A stretch of 64,000 bases of DNA, from NCBI RefSeq assembly GCF_001620265.1, contig NZ_CP012661.1, forward strand, positions 3,100,001-3,164,000. Direction: 5' to 3'. Shown one piece after another: positions 53,579 through 62,844 of this stretch. The notes beneath the pieces were generated by a model. That model made no database searches. It saw nothing but the letters and a program-made list of their open reading frames with translations, and was not told the origin of the DNA. The position numbers were made by a program, and so were the translations under genes. Numbering within the stretch: position 1 is the stretch's first letter; every line of letters begins with the position of its first letter. Origin of the DNA: Frigidibacter mobilis (GTDB lineage Bacteria; Pseudomonadota; Alphaproteobacteria; Rhodobacterales; Rhodobacteraceae).

Positions 53579-54523
53579 CTACTCGAACTCCATCTCGGCA
53601 AAGACCACGCCGGCATTCTTGGTCGCCAGCTCCTCGAACGTGTCGAGATAGGCCCATTGCGACTGATCGACGTAATAGGCCACGGCCAGATCGCCCCCCG
53701 CCTCCAGATGCGCGCCGATCTTGCTGCGCAGGTCCAGCAGATAATCGCGCGTGTTGTGGGTCACCGTCGCAAGGTCGGTCGGGTGCCCGTGCCCCGGGAT
53801 CACCAGCGCCGGGGCCAGCGGCATGAACGCCGTCTCCCAGGTCTCGATCCAGCACGATGTGCAGGTGCCCTCGAAGATCGGCGGCATCCGTTCGTGAAAG
53901 GCGATGTCGCCGGCGATCATCACGCCCTGATCCGGCAGCCAGACCTGCGTGTCGCCCGGGCTGTGCGCGGGACCAAGGTGCAGCACCTCGATGCGCAGTC
54001 CGCCCATCACGATCTCGCGCCGGTCCTCGAAGGTCTCGGTCGGGGCCGTTGGCACCGTGCCTTCCGCATTCTCGCGCGCATAGGATTGCAGCGCGGCCAG
54101 GTCCTGCCCGCTGCCATCGGCGAACTCTGCCGCCGCCTCGGCATGGGCCAGCACCGGCACGCCCTGCGCCACCCAATAGCCATTGCCCAGCATCGCATGG
54201 CCCTGGCCGTTCTCCACGATCACCAGCCGCACCGGCTGATCGGTCACGGCGCGGATTTCCTCGTGCAGCGCCTTGGCCAGCAGGTAGGACGCGCCGGAAT
54301 TGACCACCACCACCCCGTCGCCCGTGACGATGAAGCTGAGGTTGTTGTTATGCCCGGCATTGTCATAGGTCGGCGGCGCCGTGGCGCCGATGGCCGAGAA
54401 CACGCCCGGCGCCACCTCCACCGGCTTGGCGTAAAGCACCGATCCGGGGTATTGGTCGGGGATATCCTCCGACGCGTGGGCGGGCCCGGCAAACAGGGCG
54501 ATCAGGGCAAGGCGGCGCATCAT
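53579..54523 (-). CDS. soxH: SoxH, metallo-beta-lactamase-fold protein
   Basis: A 314-residue periplasmic protein with signal peptide (MMRRLALIALFAGPAHASED), last gene of the sox operon. In Paracoccus SoxH is dispensable for thiosulfate oxidation in vitro. The fold is clear (VVVVNSGASYLLAKALHEEI, AHSPGDTQVWLPDQGVMIAG, LVIPGHGHPTDLATV). The usual HxHxDH zinc motif is replaced by ENGQGH (residues 104-109), so only its last His remains. A Cys pair, GTCTSCWIETWE, might take over metal or sulfur binding. The start overlaps the soxG stop. An ATG one codon later is equally possible. Confidence 0.9.
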   Translation of the reverse strand: MMRRLALIALFAGPAHASEDIPDQYPGSVLYAKPVEVAPGVFSAIGATAPPTYDNAGHNNNLSFIVTGDGVVVVNSGASYLLAKALHEEIRAVTDQPVRLVIVENGQGHAMLGNGYWVAQGVPVLAHAEAAAEFADGSGQDLAALQSYARENAEGTVPTAPTETFEDRREIVMGGLRIEVLHLGPAHSPGDTQVWLPDQGVMIAGDIAFHERMPPIFEGTCTSCWIETWETAFMPLAPALVIPGHGHPTDLATVTHNTRDYLLDLRSKIGAHLEAGGDLAVAYYVDQSQWAYLDTFEELATKNAGVVFAEMEFE

Positions 54524-55440
54524 GCCTGCTCCTCCACGAAACGGTAGCCGCCCGCCTGCCGTTCGGCATGGCCGATGCCGCCGCCGGGCAGGTGATAGCC
54601 GATCAGCCGCATCTGCGCTGCCGCGATCTGGTCCAGCAGCCGGCCGCGGGTGGCAGCGGCGGTCTCCGCGTCCTGATCGGAGCCGGAGGGCCAGCCCGGC
54701 TGCTCGAAGGCGACATGATGGTTGCCAAGCGCGTCGCCCACCACCATCACCGCCTCCGACCCGCCGCGCAGTTCGAACGCCATATGGCCCGGCGTATGGC
54801 CGGGGGTCAGCCGTGCGGCGATGCCGGGCAGGATCTCCTCGCCATCATTGAACAGGGTGATGCTGTCCGCCAGCACCGCCAGCCGCCGCGCGGCGCCCAG
54901 GGCAAAGGCCGTGCGCTCGGCCCCGATGCTGTCCACGGTGGCGGGGTCGGTCCAATACTCGAACTCCGCCTGCCCCATCATGTAGGTGGCATTCGGGAAC
55001 ACCGGCTCGTCGAACTCGTCCAGCAGCCCCCAAAGGTGATCGGGGTGGCCGTGGGTGAAGGCGACATGCGTCACCTCTTCCGTGGTCAGTCCAAACACAT
55101 CCAGCGCCTCGGCCAGCTTGCCGGCGGTGGGCATGAAATCGGGGCCGGCGCCCACGTCGAACAGCACGGTATGGGTGCCGTCCCGCAGCAGCGTCACGTT
55201 GCAGGGCGGCTCCAGCCGGTCGGTCGGCAGGGCATAGCGGCTCAGGATGTCCTGCATCTCGGCCTGCGGCATCCCGCCCAGAATGAAATCGCCGGGCAGC
55301 ACCAGATGCCCGTCCGACAGCGTGTCGATCTGCATGGGGCCGAGCGCCAGCGTCGATCCGGCCCAGATCCGGCGCGGCAGCAGCGGCAAGAGGCCGGCAG
55401 CGGTGGCCGAGGTCAGCAGGGTGCGGCGGGTGATGGTCAT
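54520..55440 (-). CDS. soxG: SoxG, Tat-exported metallo-hydrolase
   Basis: A 306-residue metallo-beta-lactamase-fold protein with Tat signal MTITRRTLLTSATAAGLLPL. Unlike SoxH it keeps the zinc motif THGHPDH (His130, His132, Asp134, His135), with further ligands in RLTPGHTPGHMAFEL and VVGDALGNHHVAF. Its role in sulfur oxidation is not settled. It may act on a thiol or persulfide intermediate. It begins 62 bp after soxF and its stop overlaps soxH. Confidence 0.9.
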   Translation of the reverse strand: MTITRRTLLTSATAAGLLPLLPRRIWAGSTLALGPMQIDTLSDGHLVLPGDFILGGMPQAEMQDILSRYALPTDRLEPPCNVTLLRDGTHTVLFDVGAGPDFMPTAGKLAEALDVFGLTTEEVTHVAFTHGHPDHLWGLLDEFDEPVFPNATYMMGQAEFEYWTDPATVDSIGAERTAFALGAARRLAVLADSITLFNDGEEILPGIAARLTPGHTPGHMAFELRGGSEAVMVVGDALGNHHVAFEQPGWPSGSDQDAETAAATRGRLLDQIAAAQMRLIGYHLPGGGIGHAERQAGGYRFVEEQA

Positions 55441-55502
55441 GTGTCTCTCCCTTGGGAAAGGGCCGGGGCACGGCGGCCCCGGCCCGCTTAGGTCAGGTGC
55501 AG

Positions 55503-56762
55503 TCAGCCGAAGATGTCGGCGGTGATGCCTTCGTACCAGCCAAGGCTTTCCTCATAGGTCGCCTTGCGCAGGGCCGCATCCTCGCCGGTCTGGCTGATGA
55601 AGCTTTCAACGCTGGCGATCTTCTCGGGCGTCGGCTCATAAGAGGCGCCGACCTTCACCCCATCCTCCGGCGCGATCAGCGACCAGCAGGTGTTGGAGTA
55701 TTTGGCCGGGAACTGCTTCGACCCGGTCAGCTCTGCCCGGATCGCCATCGCCGCGACCTTGGCCTGGCTGTTGGCGGAAAAGGCCGATTTCGGCATGTCG
55801 CCCTGCGCGCTGGCATCACCCAGAACCCAGATGTTCGGATCGGCCCTTGCCTGCATGCTCGCCGGATCGACCGGCGCCCAACCCGAGGCGTCGGTGACGC
55901 CGGCCGCAGCGGCAATGGCGCCCGCCATCTGGCCGGGGATGACGTTGCAGACATCGACCTTCTGCGCCTCGCCGTCGATCAGCACCTCCATGCTCTCGGG
56001 GCGCACCTCGACAGCATTTCCGCCCATGTCGGGGCCGATCCACTCGATCATGCCCGAATAGTGCTTCTGCCAGCCCTCCTCGAAGAGGGCCTGCTTGGAG
56101 TACTTGTCCTTGGGGTCCAGCACCAGGATCTTGGCCGTGGGGTTCATCTGCGTCAGCATATGCGCGACCATCGACACCCGCTCATAGGGCCCCGGCGGGC
56201 AGCGATAGGGGTTGGGCGGCGCGACCATGCAGAAGAGGCCACCCTCGGGCATCGCCTCGATCTGCGCCTTCAGCAGCTGGGTCTGCGGGCCGGCCTTGTA
56301 GGCATGGGGCATGATTTCGGCCGCCTCGAGGCTCCAGCCCGGCACGCTGCCGGGGGCGAAGTCGATGCCGGGCGAGATCACCAGCCGGTCATAGGGCAGC
56401 ACCCCGCCACCCGCCAGCGTGACGGTGCGGGCCGCGGGGTCGACCCCCGCCGCCCGGTCCGGCACCACGGTGACGCCCGCGGCGGCGATGGCGTCATAGC
56501 CGTGGGCGAGGCTCTCGAATTCACGGAAGCCGCCGAGGTAGAGGTTCGAGAAGAAGCAGGTGTAATAGGTGGCGTTGGGCTCGATCAGGGTCACGTCCAG
56601 CGCGCCCTTGGCATCCTTGGCAAGGTAGCGGGCGACGGTCGCGCCCCCCGCCCCGCCGCCGATCACCACCACCCGCGGCCTGGTCTGGCCCAGGACCCGG
56701 GGCGCCGACAGGGCTGCGGTGACGGCAACGGCAGAATGGATGAAGATCCGTCTGTTAAGCAT
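55503..56762 (-). CDS. soxF: SoxF, FAD-binding sulfide dehydrogenase subunit
   Basis: A 419-residue flavoprotein that forms a flavocytochrome c with SoxE and oxidises sulfide in vitro. A Tat-like signal (MLNRRIFIHSAVAVTAALSA) is followed by the FAD motif VVVIGGGAGGATVARYLAKD. The redox Cys pair of FccB proteins is present in NPYRCPPGPYERVSM and YSNTCWSLIAPEDG. Other family blocks are NATYYTCFFSNLYLGGFREF, YDRLVISPGIDFAPGSVPGW and IWVLGDASAQGDMPKSAFSA. It lies 63 bp after soxE. Confidence 0.95.
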   Translation of the reverse strand: MLNRRIFIHSAVAVTAALSAPRVLGQTRPRVVVIGGGAGGATVARYLAKDAKGALDVTLIEPNATYYTCFFSNLYLGGFREFESLAHGYDAIAAAGVTVVPDRAAGVDPAARTVTLAGGGVLPYDRLVISPGIDFAPGSVPGWSLEAAEIMPHAYKAGPQTQLLKAQIEAMPEGGLFCMVAPPNPYRCPPGPYERVSMVAHMLTQMNPTAKILVLDPKDKYSKQALFEEGWQKHYSGMIEWIGPDMGGNAVEVRPESMEVLIDGEAQKVDVCNVIPGQMAGAIAAAAGVTDASGWAPVDPASMQARADPNIWVLGDASAQGDMPKSAFSANSQAKVAAMAIRAELTGSKQFPAKYSNTCWSLIAPEDGVKVGASYEPTPEKIASVESFISQTGEDAALRKATYEESLGWYEGITADIFG

Positions 56763-56825
56763 TGTAATTCCTCCCTTTCAATCGTTACGCGGCGCGTCTT
56801 GCGGCACCGCTTCGGCCTTGCCCCG

Positions 56826-57545
56826 CTACTCCTCCAGCGTGGCGAAATACGCGGCGAGCGCCGCGATCTCTTCGTTCGACAGGCGGCCGGCCATCATCTG
56901 CATCACCGGGTGCGGCCTTAACTTCGCCTTGTAAGCGTGCATGGCTATTACGAAATCTTCCTCCGGCCAGAGCGTGATCGACGGGATCCCCCGGTCGGTA
57001 CCGTCACGCTGATGGCAGGTGGAGCATTCGCTGGAAAGGTAGGCGCCATATTCGGCATCACCCTCGATCGCCAGGATCTCGGGTGCGAGATCGGGCAGGG
57101 TCTTGCGCGCGGTCGGTTCCGCCTCGGGGATGTCGCGGGGACGGTCGGAATGCTCGCGCAGGAAGGCCAGAAGGTCGGCGCGCTGGCCATCGTCCTTCAG
57201 GCCCTTGTAGGCCATGCGAGTGCCGGAGACGAGCGCCTTGGGGTTTTCCACGTAGGCATCAAGGGTTTCCAGCGTCCAGGTCAGCCCGTCATTGCCCATG
57301 CGGGCCATGCTTCTGGAATAGGTGAAGCCCGGCGACGTTCCGGCCCGGCGCCCGAACAGGCCGTTCAGCTGCGGGCCGACGCGGTTGGTGGCATCGGGCC
57401 CGATCCGGTGGCAGGCAGAGCACTGGCGCTGGAACAACGCGGCGCCGCGATCCGCGTCGCCGATCAGGTCCGCCGCCGCCGCGGGGAAGGAGACCGCGGC
57501 GGCGAGGAGGGCAAGGGGCGCAAGCAGAGATCCTGCCCGGCCCAT
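56826..57545 (-). CDS. soxE: SoxE, diheme cytochrome c
   Basis: A 239-residue periplasmic cytochrome, partner of SoxF. The signal peptide ends at FPAAAADL. Heme sites are CSACH (42-46) and CSTCH (174-178). Met-ligand regions include RMAYKGLKDDGQRADLLAFL and AMHAYKAKLRPHPVMQMMAG. It starts 1 bp after the soxD stop, so the two are probably co-translated. Confidence 0.94.
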   Translation of the reverse strand: MGRAGSLLAPLALLAAAVSFPAAAADLIGDADRGAALFQRQCSACHRIGPDATNRVGPQLNGLFGRRAGTSPGFTYSRSMARMGNDGLTWTLETLDAYVENPKALVSGTRMAYKGLKDDGQRADLLAFLREHSDRPRDIPEAEPTARKTLPDLAPEILAIEGDAEYGAYLSSECSTCHQRDGTDRGIPSITLWPEEDFVIAMHAYKAKLRPHPVMQMMAGRLSNEEIAALAAYFATLEE

Positions 57546-57546
57546 G

Positions 57547-58668
57547 TCATTGCCCTAGGGTCGAGAGGTAGGCGATCACCGCCTCAAGGTCGCTGTCCTT
57601 CTTCAGGCCGGCGAAGGACATCTTGTTCTTGGGCAGATAGGTCTTGGGATCGGCCAGGTAGCCCGACAGCTCTTCGGGCGTCCAGACAAGACCCCCGGCC
57701 CCGGCGTCCTGCATAGGCTTGGAGTACTTGAACCCCTCGACCGTGCCTGCCGTGCGGCCGACGATGCCGTTCAGCACCGGGCCCACTGCGTTCTTGGCGC
57801 CCTCGCCGACCTTGTGGCAGGCGGCGCATTTCTTGAACACCTTCTCACCCGCGGCAACCAGTTCGGGATCGGCGGCGGCGGTCTGGGCCGGAGCCTCGGC
57901 AGCGACTTCCACGGCAGCTTCTGGCGCAGCTTCTGGCGCGGCCTCGGCCACGGCAACTTCCGGCGCGGGGTCTTCGGCGGTCGCCGCCTCTGCCGCCCCG
58001 GCCGCGGGCGCGTCATCGGTGGTGTCGTTCGGCGTCACGTCCAGCACGGTGGCATGCGCGGTGATCTCCACCGTTTCCTTGCAGTCGGTCATGCAGGGCT
58101 CGCGGATGAACAGCGGCAGTTCGGTGGTGTCGCGGTCGTCGATGATGAAGCCGCCGGCATTGGGCAGCTCGACCTCGGTGAAGTTTTCCTTCGACAGCAC
58201 GAAATCGTCGTCCACGAGGTCGTTGGAATAGAGGATGTAGGCAACGATGGCATAGACATCGTCATCGCTGAGCGACTGCGCATTGCCGAAGGGCATCGAG
58301 CGGTGGACATAATCCCAGGTGGTGGACAGATAGGGCCAGTACGAGCCCACGGTCTTGAGCGGGTCGTCACGGTCCAGCGTGCCCATGCCGCCGGCGAGCT
58401 TGGGCCAGTTGTCCACCCCTTCGGCGAATTCGCCGTGGCAGACGGCGCAGTGTTCCGAGAACAACTCTTCGCCGGTCAGCACGTCGCCCGAGCCTTCGGG
58501 CAGGCCAAGGCCATCGGGGCGCACGTCATGGTCCCAGGCGGCCAGCTCTTCGGGCAGGGCCGCGCGGCCAAGCCCCAGCTTTTCGGCCAGTGCCGGGGTC
58601 GCCAGCAGCGACGAGGCAAGGCCCGAGGCAAGGAGGGTGCCGATCACCCGTTCACGAAATTTCGACAT
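57547..58668 (-). CDS. soxD: SoxD, diheme cytochrome c of sulfane dehydrogenase
   Basis: A 373-residue subunit of the SoxCD sulfane dehydrogenase, which removes six electrons from the sulfane sulfur on SoxY. The signal peptide ends at ATPALAEK. The first heme site is CAVCH (74-78) and the second CAACH (281-285). Between them residues about 220-268 are an Ala/Pro/Glu-rich flexible linker. The C-terminal domain is a class I cytochrome c (GPVLNGIVGRTAGTVEGFKY, KMSFAGLKK with the Met ligand). The start overlaps the soxC end by 17 bp. Confidence 0.96.
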   Translation of the reverse strand: MSKFRERVIGTLLASGLASSLLATPALAEKLGLGRAALPEELAAWDHDVRPDGLGLPEGSGDVLTGEELFSEHCAVCHGEFAEGVDNWPKLAGGMGTLDRDDPLKTVGSYWPYLSTTWDYVHRSMPFGNAQSLSDDDVYAIVAYILYSNDLVDDDFVLSKENFTEVELPNAGGFIIDDRDTTELPLFIREPCMTDCKETVEITAHATVLDVTPNDTTDDAPAAGAAEAATAEDPAPEVAVAEAAPEAAPEAAVEVAAEAPAQTAAADPELVAAGEKVFKKCAACHKVGEGAKNAVGPVLNGIVGRTAGTVEGFKYSKPMQDAGAGGLVWTPEELSGYLADPKTYLPKNKMSFAGLKKDSDLEAVIAYLSTLGQ

Positions 58669-59947
58669 TCTCCGCCTCCCCGTTCGCCTTCACCCACCAG
58701 GTCTGGATGCAGTTGTTGTGGTAGATCGAGTTCAGGCCGCGAATGTCTCGCAGCTCGGTCTTGGTCGGCTGCACATAGCCGGTGGAATCGATGGCGCGCG
58801 ATTGCACCAGCATTTCCGACCCGTCCCAGACATGGTCGAGGTAGAAGCGGCTGACCGCCATCTCTTGCCCCGGCGCGGCGAGGCGCGCGGGCATCCAGCT
58901 CTTGCCGCCATCGACGGTGACATCGACGCGGGTGATCGCGCCGCGGCCCGACCAGGCCAGGCCGGTGATGACCAGCGGGCCGGGGCCGTGCTTGATCGGC
59001 ATCTGCGGGCTGGGGCTGGTGACGACGGACTTGGCATCCATCACCCAGGTCCATTTGCGCGAGGTGCCATCTGCCAGCGTGTCGGTGTATTTCGAGGTTT
59101 CCTCGCGCTGCTCCCACGGCTGGTCTCCAACCTCGATGCGGCGCAGCCATTTGATCCACATGTTGCCCTCCCAGCCCGGCACGCAGAGCCGGACGGGATA
59201 GCCATGTTCCTTGCGCAGCGCCTCGCCATTGGCCTTGAAGGCCACGAGGCAGTCGTCCATCGCCTTTTCCAGCGGGATCGAGCGGCCGTTGGACGAGGCA
59301 TCGGCGCCTTCGACCAGCACCCACTTGCCCTCGGGCTTGACGCCGGCCTCTTCCAGCAGCAGCCGCAGCGGCACGCCGGTATATTCCATGTTGTGGATCA
59401 TGCCGTGGGTGAACTGCGCGCCGTTCAGCTGGCTGCCGGCCCATTCCATGCCGGTATTGGCGGCGCATTCCAGGAAGAAGGTGCGGGTTTCGCGCGGGAA
59501 GCGTTCAAGATCGGCATAGGTGAAGATCAGCGGAGTCTCGACCAGCCCGTTTATCATCAGGCGGTAATCCTCCTTCGCCAGCTCGATGGCGCCCGAATGG
59601 TGCCGCTCGAACGCGCAGCCCTGCGGGGTGATGGTGCCATCCAGCGCATGGATCGGGGTAAAGTTGATCGACGAGATGGTGTCGGCGGTCAGCCAGCCGA
59701 CATTGCGGCGCACCACGTCGCCTTCAAAGCGGATCGGCAGGCCGTAGGGCGTGGCATCGACCCCGTCGCCCAGGCCCTGCGCCCAGGGCTGGATCTCGGT
59801 AATCAGCGGGTCCGGCCCGGCGGCACGGGCGGCGCCGGCCCCAAGCAGCGCCCCGCCGGCCGCGACGCCGGCGCCGAGGAAACCCCGGCGCGTGGTGGCG
59901 ATCTGCGGCACGGACGCGGCCTTGGTGGTTTCGGGTTCGTCAGTCAT
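58652..59947 (-). CDS. soxC: SoxC, molybdenum sulfane dehydrogenase subunit
   Basis: A 431-residue sulfite-oxidase-fold molybdoprotein and catalytic half of SoxCD. The Tat signal is TTRRGFLGAGVAAGGALLGA. The molybdenum ligand is Cys161 (RTFFLECAANTGMEW). The dimerisation domain includes VITGLAWSGRGAITRVDVTV and the tail NSIYHNNCIQTWWVKANGEA. I chose the start at 59947. Its presence means the system can oxidise thiosulfate fully to sulfate, without storing sulfur. Confidence 0.96.
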   Translation of the reverse strand: MTDEPETTKAASVPQIATTRRGFLGAGVAAGGALLGAGAARAAGPDPLITEIQPWAQGLGDGVDATPYGLPIRFEGDVVRRNVGWLTADTISSINFTPIHALDGTITPQGCAFERHHSGAIELAKEDYRLMINGLVETPLIFTYADLERFPRETRTFFLECAANTGMEWAGSQLNGAQFTHGMIHNMEYTGVPLRLLLEEAGVKPEGKWVLVEGADASSNGRSIPLEKAMDDCLVAFKANGEALRKEHGYPVRLCVPGWEGNMWIKWLRRIEVGDQPWEQREETSKYTDTLADGTSRKWTWVMDAKSVVTSPSPQMPIKHGPGPLVITGLAWSGRGAITRVDVTVDGGKSWMPARLAAPGQEMAVSRFYLDHVWDGSEMLVQSRAIDSTGYVQPTKTELRDIRGLNSIYHNNCIQTWWVKANGEAENVEIS

Positions 59948-60039
59948 GACAAACTCTCCTTGCTGTCTCCGGCCCCTGTGGCAGGCCGGGTTGCGGAACA
60001 CGCCGGCCGCCCGCGGGGCGGCGGCGCCAAACTCGGGCC

Positions 60040-61731
60040 TCAGACGCCGGTGACGGTGACAGAGGTGTTGGGGGTCAGTTTCACGGTGCCGATCTTGCGC
60101 AGATGCGCTTCGATCACGTCCCAGATCTGCGGGCCTTCGGTGCCCTCGTTGACGCTGGCCCAGCCGGCGACGGTGTAGGATTTCGATGTCTCGATGGCCT
60201 CGCCGGTATCCACCAGGGTCATGTTGGAAATCCGGCTGCCGATCGGCTTGGACACGTCGATGTGGTAGCCAAGGCCGCCGACGCGGACCATGTCGCCGCC
60301 CTGCTGGTAGTAGGGATCGGTGTTGAAGATGTTGTCGGCGACGTCTTCGAGGATGGTCAGGATGGTCTCGCCGGTCATCTCGGTCCGGTAGCAGGCCCCA
60401 TAGCTCATCGAGGTGGCGTTGTGGATATCCTCGCGGGTGATCGGGTCGCCCGGCAGCAGCGTTGTGCCCCAGCGGACGCCCGGCGACATGGCGATCTGGG
60501 TGTCGCGCTCAGACCGGATCGCATCGCAGATCAGGTCATCCCAGGTGCCGTTGAAGTTGCCGCGGCGGTAGAGCAGGCTTTCGGTCTGGCCGACCACCTC
60601 TTCGAGCTGGTCCTTGAAGGGCGCGCGGCCGGTGTCGATCAGCGCCGCCATCTCGGGATCGGGCTGGATCACGTCCGAGAAGATCGGGATCAGCTTGTGG
60701 CGGAAGCCCATCATGCGGCCGTCCCGCACGTCGAGATCGACGCGGCTGACGAACTTGCCGTTGGAGCCCGAGGCGATGAGGATCGTCTCGCCCACCAGCA
60801 CGGGTTCGGGGATGGCGTCATGGGTGTGGCCGGTCAGGATTACGTCGATGCCCTTCACGCGGCCCGCCATCTTGCGGTCCACGTCGAAGCCGTTATGCGA
60901 GAGGCAGACCACCAGATCGACACCGAGGGCGCGGACCTCATCCACCACCGCCTGCATCCGCTCCTCGCGGATGCCGAAGCTGTAATCGGGGAACATCCAT
61001 CCGGGGTTGGCGATGGGCATGTAGGGGAAGGCCTGGCCGATGACGGCGACCTGCAGGCCGGCCTTCTCGAAGATGTGGTAGGGTTCGAAGGCCGGTTCGT
61101 CCCATTCCGCGTCGAAGATGTTCGCGCCGAGGAAGGGGAAGGGCAGGCCCTCGACGATCTCTTTCACCCGGTCCTGGCCGAGGGTCCATTCCCAGTGCGA
61201 GGTCATCGCCTCGGTGCCAAGCGCGTTCATGACGTCGACCATGTCCTGGCCCTTGGTGGCCAGCGAGGTCATCGAGCCGTGCCAGGTATCGCCGCCGTCC
61301 AGAAGGATCGAGTCCGGGCGCGCGGCGCGGATCGCCTTCACCACCGTCGCCACCCGGTCCATGCCGCCCATCCGGCCATAACTGCGGGCCAGGGCGGTGA
61401 AATCGTCATGGGTCAGGGCATAGGCATCAGGCGAGCCGGGCTGAATGCCGAACATCTGCAGGAAGTCCTTGCCGGTGACATGCGGCGGCTTGCCCCTGGC
61501 CTCGCCGACGCCGAGGTTGATCTCGGGTTCGCGGAACCAGATCGGCTTCAGCTGGGCGTGGATGTCGGTGATGTGGATCAGCGTCAGGTTGCCGAAATCA
61601 TCGAACTGCAGCAGCTGGTCCTGGGTCAGCACCTGCTGCGCCGCCAGCTTCGACCAGTTGCCAAAGCCTGACGAGCCCCAGAGGGCAGAGGCGGCCATGC
61701 TGGCCTGAAGGAACTCGCGGCGGGAAATCAT
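60040..61731 (-). CDS. soxB: SoxB, dimanganese thiosulfohydrolase
   Basis: A 563-residue periplasmic enzyme that hydrolyses the sulfonate group off SoxYZ-bound thiosulfate. The Tat signal is MISRREFLQASMAASALWGS. Metal motifs are LIHITDIHAQLKPIWF, ILLDGGDTWHGSMTS, CLSHNGFDVDRKMAG and VILTGHTHDAIPEPV, in the 5'-nucleotidase-like fold, and the C-terminal domain has GNFNGTWDDLICDAIRSERD. A 160-bp gap with two GC hairpins separates it from soxA. Confidence 0.97.
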   Translation of the reverse strand: MISRREFLQASMAASALWGSSGFGNWSKLAAQQVLTQDQLLQFDDFGNLTLIHITDIHAQLKPIWFREPEINLGVGEARGKPPHVTGKDFLQMFGIQPGSPDAYALTHDDFTALARSYGRMGGMDRVATVVKAIRAARPDSILLDGGDTWHGSMTSLATKGQDMVDVMNALGTEAMTSHWEWTLGQDRVKEIVEGLPFPFLGANIFDAEWDEPAFEPYHIFEKAGLQVAVIGQAFPYMPIANPGWMFPDYSFGIREERMQAVVDEVRALGVDLVVCLSHNGFDVDRKMAGRVKGIDVILTGHTHDAIPEPVLVGETILIASGSNGKFVSRVDLDVRDGRMMGFRHKLIPIFSDVIQPDPEMAALIDTGRAPFKDQLEEVVGQTESLLYRRGNFNGTWDDLICDAIRSERDTQIAMSPGVRWGTTLLPGDPITREDIHNATSMSYGACYRTEMTGETILTILEDVADNIFNTDPYYQQGGDMVRVGGLGYHIDVSKPIGSRISNMTLVDTGEAIETSKSYTVAGWASVNEGTEGPQIWDVIEAHLRKIGTVKLTPNTSVTVTGV

Positions 61732-61891
61732 CTGTGTGGTGCTCCATCATCGTCGGCAAGCCGGTTCCGGCCGCGCCAAAGGGCACGCCGGGCGGATCGC
61801 CCAGGGGTCGCAAGGCAGGCGGGGGCGGCGCTGCGGCGCGCCGCCGGTTGTCAGCTACGCCCGGCAGCGCGCTGCCGCCGGGCGCCGGGGA

Positions 61892-62764
61892 TCACGGACG
61901 CACCGAGACGCCCTCGATCGAAAGCCCCTCGCCGCGCGAGGCGACGTAAAGCTCCAGCGCGCGGAACTCTTCCGAGCCTGCGGCGAAGGTTTCGGCACGG
62001 GTATCGCGCACGCAGCCCACGAAGCGCTGGTGGATCGACACCACGCCGGCATCCTTCAGCCGGTAGGTCGGGAAGCCGTTGATCTGGCCCTGGCTGAGGT
62101 GGTCGGCCCGGATCATGTTGCCGGCATTGTCCTCGTGGCAGTTGGCGCAGGCGAGTTCGAGCTGGCCGTAGCGGGTGTAGTAGATTTCCTTGCCCCGCTC
62201 CCACCAGTCGGCCGCGGCGCCTTCGACGGACACCTTCATCGGCTCGCCGCGCGATTGCAGCGAGATGGCCGAGGTCAGGTTCTTCATGTCGTCGCTGTTC
62301 CACTTCCAGGCTTCGGCGCCCATGCGGTTGGTCCGGCAATCGTTCACGAAGTTCTCGAGCGACCACAGGTCGGTCGCCGCGCCGTTCATCTTCGGCATCG
62401 AGCTGCGCACACCCTTCATGCTTTCGATGCCCTCGTGGCACGAGGCACAGCTTTTGCCCTCTGTGCCATCGACCTTGTCCCAAAGGTCGAGGCCCTTGTC
62501 GACGAACACCATCGCCGGATTGTCGAAATCGTCCATCTGCATCACGCGGGTCTCTGCCTCGCGGTAGAGCCAGCCGGAATAGACTTCGGACAGCACACCG
62601 GCCACGGCGGGCCCGGGTGCGACGCGCGTCACCAGCGTGAGGTCCTCGTTCACGACCAGTTCCGCATCCGGGCTCGGGTCGGCCAGTGCGACACCGGCGG
62701 CCAGAACGGCCAGCACGGAGGCGGCGGCAAGTTTGCTGCGGTAAGGCAGTCGCATCTTTCTCAT
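61892..62764 (-). CDS. soxA: SoxA, diheme L-cysteine S-thiosulfotransferase subunit
   Basis: A 290-residue subunit that, with SoxX, couples thiosulfate to the SoxY cysteine. The signal peptide ends near GVALADPS. Heme sites are CASCH (106-110) and CANCH (206-210), making it the diheme type. The active-site cysteine that ligates heme 2 is Cys251 in HQRFVGCVRDTRAE. A start three codons later (MRLPYRS) is also possible. A CCGCGCC/GGCGCGG hairpin (62784-62800) lies in the 80-bp gap after soxZ. Confidence 0.97.
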   Translation of the reverse strand: MRKMRLPYRSKLAAASVLAVLAAGVALADPSPDAELVVNEDLTLVTRVAPGPAVAGVLSEVYSGWLYREAETRVMQMDDFDNPAMVFVDKGLDLWDKVDGTEGKSCASCHEGIESMKGVRSSMPKMNGAATDLWSLENFVNDCRTNRMGAEAWKWNSDDMKNLTSAISLQSRGEPMKVSVEGAAADWWERGKEIYYTRYGQLELACANCHEDNAGNMIRADHLSQGQINGFPTYRLKDAGVVSIHQRFVGCVRDTRAETFAAGSEEFRALELYVASRGEGLSIEGVSVRP

Positions 62765-62844
62765 CCTCCCTGGGTGGGACCGCCCGCGCCCCCGGCGCGG
62801 ATGGCCTGTCCTCGGTCGCGCGCTCCCTCGCGCTGCGGGCCGTT

